From assembly GCA_963681505.1 (NCBI GenBank), contig OY811984.1, forward strand, positions 6,214,435 through 6,278,434: a stretch of DNA of 64,000 nt. Direction: 5' to 3'. The stretch comes from Eunapius fragilis. Its lineage: Eukaryota > Porifera > Demospongiae > Spongillida > Spongillidae. The first letter of the stretch is position 1. The number at the start of each line of letters is the position of its first letter. Under the pieces are notes generated by a model. It was not told the DNA's origin. It saw only the letters and a program-made list of their open reading frames with translations, and did no database searches. This document shows positions 52,368 to 64,000 of the stretch, in pieces. A program made the position numbers and the translations under genes.

Positions 52368-52872
52368 AGAGGGAGAGGAGCCGGAGGGGAGAATTCGTTG
52401 CAAACCTGTGTATAATGTCCACACATCTGTTCCGGTAGGCAGCTGTTGCTCTCATAATCATAGTAGTTCTTCTCTTGAAACCAGCTGCTAATGAGGTCAG
52501 TATAGTTTTTCTTCGGGTTGCTCGTTATGGCTAGGTTCTCGCCAACGTATGCGTACAATACTGCTGCCTGCTGGGAGCGTTCGGGATTGTGTCGAAATAC
52601 GCATCTTTCAGCGTACGATTGTGCCACGGCCGCGAGCTCATCGCTCCACAGCTTGCAAAACGAATGCGATTAAGAATGCAACTTTACATGCAAACAGCAG
52701 GCGTTAAGCTTACCATTATTTCCATATTTGAGGCTGGGGGAACGACAGTGCTCCGTAAATAGTTGTGGAACCTCAGTATACTATTCTGCTCTGCAAGGGT
52801 GAGCTCCGTTTGCGCTTCCACGTCAGCTTTCAGCCACAGCAAGGTTGCTAAAAGCACGCACTGTATCGTCAT
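51684..52872 (-). CDS. CAP/SCP-domain secreted protein 2 with hydrophobic C-terminus
   Basis: Six exons join in phase: 52714-52872, 52406-52651, 52190-52299, 51990-52084, 51865-51900 and 51684-51784. Total 747 nt, 248 aa. The signal peptide is MTIQCVLLATLLWLKADVEA. The CAP domain shows RFHNYLRS, LWSDELAAVAQSYAERC, GENLAITSN, CGHYTQIVWAST, VGCGAYRC and FVCNYGPGGNYAGMQPY. A Cys-rich SCGQCPRRKPFCVNRLC follows, as in CAP1. The last two exons are short and end in a hydrophobic tail (SLWTALCVITVPHAV), possibly a GPI-anchor signal; these two are the least certain. Intron phases match CAP1. An intron holds a 29-base poly-G. Divergent from HELLS (497 bp). Confidence 0.87.
52338..52366. repeat. Poly-G tract in CAP2 intron 2
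   Basis: About 29 consecutive G. Confidence 0.95.
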
Positions 52873-53369
52873 ATCCAAGCTGGAGACTGCTGCTTTCTGC
52901 TTGATGGATTGTGCGCGTATCTAATTTTATAATCGTTGCAATTTGCCGTGTGCAAATAAATTCGAAATAACCGAACGCAATTTGGCTTCCATAATTCAAA
53001 AATACTTGTAACGGCTGTATAAGCATTGGTGGCATGCTGACGTTTTGGACACGTCGAGAATAATTTCACTACCCATCATTGCACTAAATTACCTCAGTCT
53101 TCCGTTTGAATAAATAAATTACTACAATTTCACTCAATTTAGGGGCTAATGAAACATGCTTGAGTACGCATGCGCCTGATAAAGTGGATTTCGCGGGAAA
53201 AATGATTTGCATCTGCAACCGGCTATGAAACTGAGCGTCAATTAAAATGGAGGTAACACGCGCAACCAAATTCAAGCTGAGAAAGTAGGGTAGGACTTTT
53301 TTTTGTTGTTGTTGTTGTTGCTATTAGGCCGTTGAACCATATCAAGTACTTGAAAAGTTTGGTGCCATA
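52873..53369. promoter_or_regulatory. Divergent upstream region CAP2 / HELLS
   Basis: 497 bp between divergent start codons. It has AT-rich sequence, a TTG run at 53306-53320 and no strong core promoter motif that I can name. Confidence 0.35.
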
Positions 53370-59926
<6,557 letters not shown>

Positions 59927-60195
59927 TTAACTAACTGTTTTTATATTCTCATCATCACAGCAGATTCTCATTTTATATTCTCATCTGATTAGGTGCACAT
60001 CTGATTAGGTGCACACCAGCTTTCATGATACACATTCAAATTATACAGCTGGGTTGTGATAACTTATCAACTAATTTCACTAATACAATGTATGAGGGAA
60101 AGTGAAGAGAGAGGGTCTTAGGGAGTGAGACAGACAAAAGGAGTACACTGAAGTTGTGCTCTGATGGCTGAACATTTGGAAAGCCTCCGGTTATG

Positions 60196-60772
<577 letters not shown>

Positions 60773-60932
60773 CTCCTTCGTTCCTTAATTTTTTTTCCCC
60801 CCTAACGCTCGCTTGGTTCCCCTATATTAAATTATGGCGCGATGACGCTGCAGAAATATGACATCATAGGTATCCGGATATACACAATGGTATATATAAT
60901 CATGACAAAGCAAAAATGACAGTGACAAATTT

Positions 60933-61274
60933 CTATTGCAATTTTACGCTGATACTTAAGTGTCCCACCAGGTCCGGTTCATCCTGCAAGCTTAGGATGC
61001 CAAGCACCACCTCTGATAGTGGCTTACCTTCTTCCAGTACCTACAGAGGGTAATGGTTAGAGACAGGTATAATCACAAGTTCCCAGACTTCCATTAGACC
61101 CCGTCCCCTCCAGGCACCAGGCCATTTTCTAGGCATCAAGTAAGCTCTTACTGCTCTCAAGTCCAACTCAGCATTGCCTACTTCAATGCAGTCGTCTTCA
61201 ACATTTTCTGGATCACTAACAACTGTGAAAATAATTCTGCTTGTGTGAGTGTGCATGTGTACATATGGTGTGTG

Positions 61275-61316
<42 letters not shown>

Positions 61317-64000
61317 GAGCACTTGAACCACAATGGCTGCATTACTTTCCATCTGAAGCACTATTGGCTTTCAGCATTTCAGCCAATAGGAGACGAGCAC
61401 TTGAATTGCCAGTGCTTGTAAAATCAAACACTGGAAAATAAAACAATAATTACTATAAACACTCATTTCATCCTCTCCTGCCTTTGGTGAAGTTGAAAGG
61501 TTCAGAATCTACGATGACAGGTTTCTTCACAGAGACAGTATCAAGATCCTTATAGTCATAGTTCAAAAACTGGAACTCCACAAATAGCTGAGTGACAGTT
61601 GGGTCACGGGCTAGCGATGATCCAGGCTCTACTGTTATGCTGTGTATGGTCAATGTGATTGTTTCAGGAGGAGAAGAGGCTGAGTATGACTAGAAAAGAA
61701 GGTCAGATGGGCTAGTAAAAAACACCTCATATTTACAGATTACCTTCCCCCCCCCCAAAAAAAAATCAACTTCATGATTGGAACCCCACCCACTTTACAA
61801 ACATTTGAAGCCCCATGTACTTAATACAGCTTGGTGCCCCACCCACTTTATAATTCGGTGCCCCACCTACTTTATGATTTGGTATGTCTGAAGTGATCGG
61901 GTGGCCGGCTGCCTGCTCTGAGTCTTTGGTGACAGACTCTTCATCGCTGGCTTCCTCCTCTGCTGAACCACTAGACCTCAGGGGAGAGGGGGATGCGATG
62001 AGAGAGGGAGACACTCCCCCTGAAAGTGAATGGGATAGCTGTATAAATTCAGACACTTATTTGCCAGATTGATACCAGTGCAAATGATTAGTCACTGAAC
62101 TTTGCCTTTTAACCCCTTCCATCGTTACAATAGTTACACCCTTTCTTTTCCTTAACCCCTTCTGTCCTCACCAAGGTCACTGGGAACAGTCTCTTCAAAC
62201 ATGGTATCCCCATCTGACAGCTCTTCATGTATTTCATGTGTTTCCTTGTCATCCTCCTCTTCATCATCAGTGGATCTCATTGGTAATGGTATGTCTGTTT
62301 CTGCAGAGTAACATATAGTTCAGATACCCTCACTAGATACCACACCCTCACTAGATATCACACCCTCACTAGATACCACACCCTCACTAGATACCACACC
62401 CTCACTAGATATCACACCCTCACTAGATACCACACCCTCACTAGATACCACACCCTCACTAGATACCACACCCTCACTAGACATCACACCCTCACTAGAT
62501 ACCACACCCTCACTAGATACCACACCCTCACTAGATATCACACCCTAACTAGATACCACACCCTCACTAGATACCACACCCTCACTAGATACCACACCCT
62601 CACTAGATACCACACCCTCACTAGATACCACACCCTCACTAGATACTAGATACCACACCCTCACTAGACATCCCAGTAGCTGGGCTCACCTTTCACCTTC
62701 TCCATTGGTCCCATTTTGGACTGAGGTTCTACTTTATTTGTATCCTCTGGCCCAGGCCCTACATTCTTTATAACCTTCACCTCTGTCCCAGGCCGTTCTT
62801 TCTTTAGATCCTTTGCCTCTGGCCCAGGCCCTTCTTTTTTAATATCCTTTGCCTCTGGCCCAGGCCCTTCTTTTTTTATATCCTTTGCCTCTGGCCCAGG
62901 CCCTTCTTTCTTTATATCCTTCGCCTCTGGCCCAGGCCCTTCTTTCTTTATATCCTTTACCTCTGGCCCAGGTCCTTCTTTCTTCATATCCTTCACCTCT
63001 GGCCCAGGCCCTTCTTTCTTTATATCCTTCGCCTCTGGCCCAGGCCCTTCTTTCTTTATATCCTTCGCCTCTGGCCCAGGCCCTTCTTTCTTTATAACCT
63101 TCACCTCTGGCCCAGGCCCTTCTTTCTTTATATCCTTCGCCTCTGGCCCAGTCCCTTCTTTCTTTATATCCTTCACCTCTGGCCCAGTCCCTTCTTTCTT
63201 TATATCCTTCGCCTCTGGCCCAGGCCCTTCTTTCTTCAATATTGGCCCAGGGTCAGGTTCCGCTTTCTCTGATACATCTGGTTGTTTATTCAAGCCGGTG
63301 TCTTCCTTCACCCCTGAACCTTTCCTTGTCTCTGTCCCGTTCACATCTTCCTTCTTTTCCTTCTTCTTTGTCTCCATACCTGGTCATTAACAATATCAGT
63401 GGTTAGCAGACCATGATACACACACCACCAGAGCTACTAGGCCCCAGACCCACCAGACCCACTAGGCCCCAGACGCACTAAGCCCCAAACCAACTAGGCC
63501 CCAGACCTACTAGGTCCCAGACCCACTAGGCCCCAGACCTACTAGGCCCCAGACCCACTAAGCCCCAGACCTACTAGGCCCCAGACTCACTAGGCCCCAG
63601 ACCTACTAGGCCCCAGACCTACTAGGCCTCAGACCTACCAGGCCCCAGACCCACTAGGCACCAGACCTACCAGGCCCCAGACCCACTAGGCACCAGACCT
63701 ACTAGGCCCCAGACCCACTAGGCACCAGACCTACTAGGCCCCAGACCCACTAGGCCCCAGACCTACTAGGCCCAGACCTACTAGGCCTCAGACCTACTAG
63801 GCCCCAGACCCACTAGGCACCAGACCTACTAGGCCCCACCCACCATGAGGGACCTTCTTCCTCTCTGCGCTGTCTGTCCCTCCGGGGAGATTAATCTGTT
63901 CCCTCCTATTGAGGGTGGGACCAGAGGGGAGGGGCTCACAGTGGTAAGGCTGCTTCCATCTTATGGTCAGTTCCACCATACCAACACCATCTCCTCCTGA
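60933..64000 (-). CDS. RPGRIP1L: RPGRIP1L-like (NPHP8) ciliary protein, C-terminal part
   Basis: RPGR-interacting-type protein of the ciliary transition zone. The 5' end lies beyond the window. Exons 3' to 5' join in phase: 60933-61040, 61152-61236, 61346-61430, 61482-61689, 61871-62019, 62172-62300, 62690-63379 and 63844 onward. The C-terminal domain reads PTVTQLFVEFQFLNYDY, PFNFTKVFDF, KIIFTVVSDPENVEDD and LSEVVLGILSLQ, ending DLVGHLSISVKLQ, as in the RPGR-interacting C2-like domain of RPGRIP1/RPGRIP1L. Upstream is an acidic segment and a Lys/Glu/Pro-rich repeat exon. The last window exon (VELTIRWKQPYHC) may belong to a preceding C2 domain. Which of RPGRIP1 or RPGRIP1L it matches better cannot be settled here. 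One intron appears to use a GC donor. Confidence 0.85.
61275..61311. repeat. (GT)n microsatellite in RPGRIP1L-like intron
   Basis: About 18 GT dinucleotides between two short exons. Confidence 0.95.
62330..62680. repeat. 18-bp minisatellite in RPGRIP1L-like intron
   Basis: About 19 copies of ACTAGATACCACACCCTC. The open minus-strand frame (E-G-V-V-S-S) is a by-product of the 18-bp period, since flanking exon phases splice across it. Confidence 0.93.
62750..63240 (-). repeat. Coding 36-bp repeat, 12-residue unit KKEGPGPEAKDI
   Basis: About 13 in-frame copies within the 690-bp exon of the RPGRIP1L-like gene. Changes between units are mostly E/V, A/V and D/V swaps. Charged and Pro-rich, so probably disordered. 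Confidence 0.93.
63425..63838. repeat. 18-20 bp minisatellite CCCAGACCYACTAGGCC
   Basis: About 21 degenerate copies of CCCACTAGGCCCCAGACCTA. Intron of the RPGRIP1L-like gene. Confidence 0.93.

Noticed and set aside
62320..62541. Small minus-strand frame of Ser-Ser-Glu-Gly-Val-Val repeats
   Set aside because: The 18-bp array lies between exons 62690-63379 and 62172-62300, which join in phase without it.

Overview
The window is eukaryotic and almost certainly from an animal. Genes are split into many short exons with GT-AG introns. The gene set is metazoan housekeeping: SIRT5, CHMP4, TRAPPC8, VAP, Rab-like GTPases, CAP/SCP secreted proteins, HELLS, NEDD8 and an RPGRIP1L-like ciliary protein. 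Intergenic gaps of 100 to 500 bp, heavy simple-sequence load and relics of non-LTR elements fit a compact early-branching animal such as a sponge. That placement is inference; nothing here proves the species.

Layout. 202-808 (-) is the 5' part of a SIRT5-like deacylase, head to head with the first of three intact CHMP4 (ESCRT-III Snf7) genes at 996-2306, 4750-8205 and 12035-13784 (all +). A truncated fourth CHMP4 copy lies at 10438-10698. Between them are a zinc-finger DNA-transposon relic (2982-4490), foldback elements and a small unrecognised gene (9069-9678, +). 14404-31930 (-) is a TRAPPC8 gene of at least 24 exons, whose introns are filled with minisatellites: roughly 9 of 17.5 kb by my count. 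It is divergent from a complete nine-exon VAP gene (32264-39934, +).

40131-52872 (-) is a cluster of two kinds of genes: Rab-like GTPases (40131-40903, 46524-47939, and a lone first exon 48395-48613) and two CAP/SCP secreted proteins (40973-42872, 51684-52872). Degenerate 3' ends of one non-LTR retroelement family lie among them. 53370-59926 (+) is a complete 13-exon HELLS/LSH chromatin remodeler. 60196-60772 (-) is a complete six-exon NEDD8. 60933-64000 (-) is the C-terminal part of an RPGRIP1L-like gene that runs off the window.

Biology. Several genes serve membrane traffic (ESCRT-III, TRAPP, VAP, Rab-like GTPases), but their adjacency need not be functional. Exon joins given as exact were checked by reading phase across every junction. 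TRAPPC8 boundaries are approximate. The most interesting points are the CHMP4 tandem array, GTPases whose catalytic glutamine is replaced by Leu or Met, two interchangeable first exons in front of one GTPase body, and the repeat load of TRAPPC8 introns. I found no CRISPR, operon, tRNA or rRNA, and no clearly novel multi-gene system.
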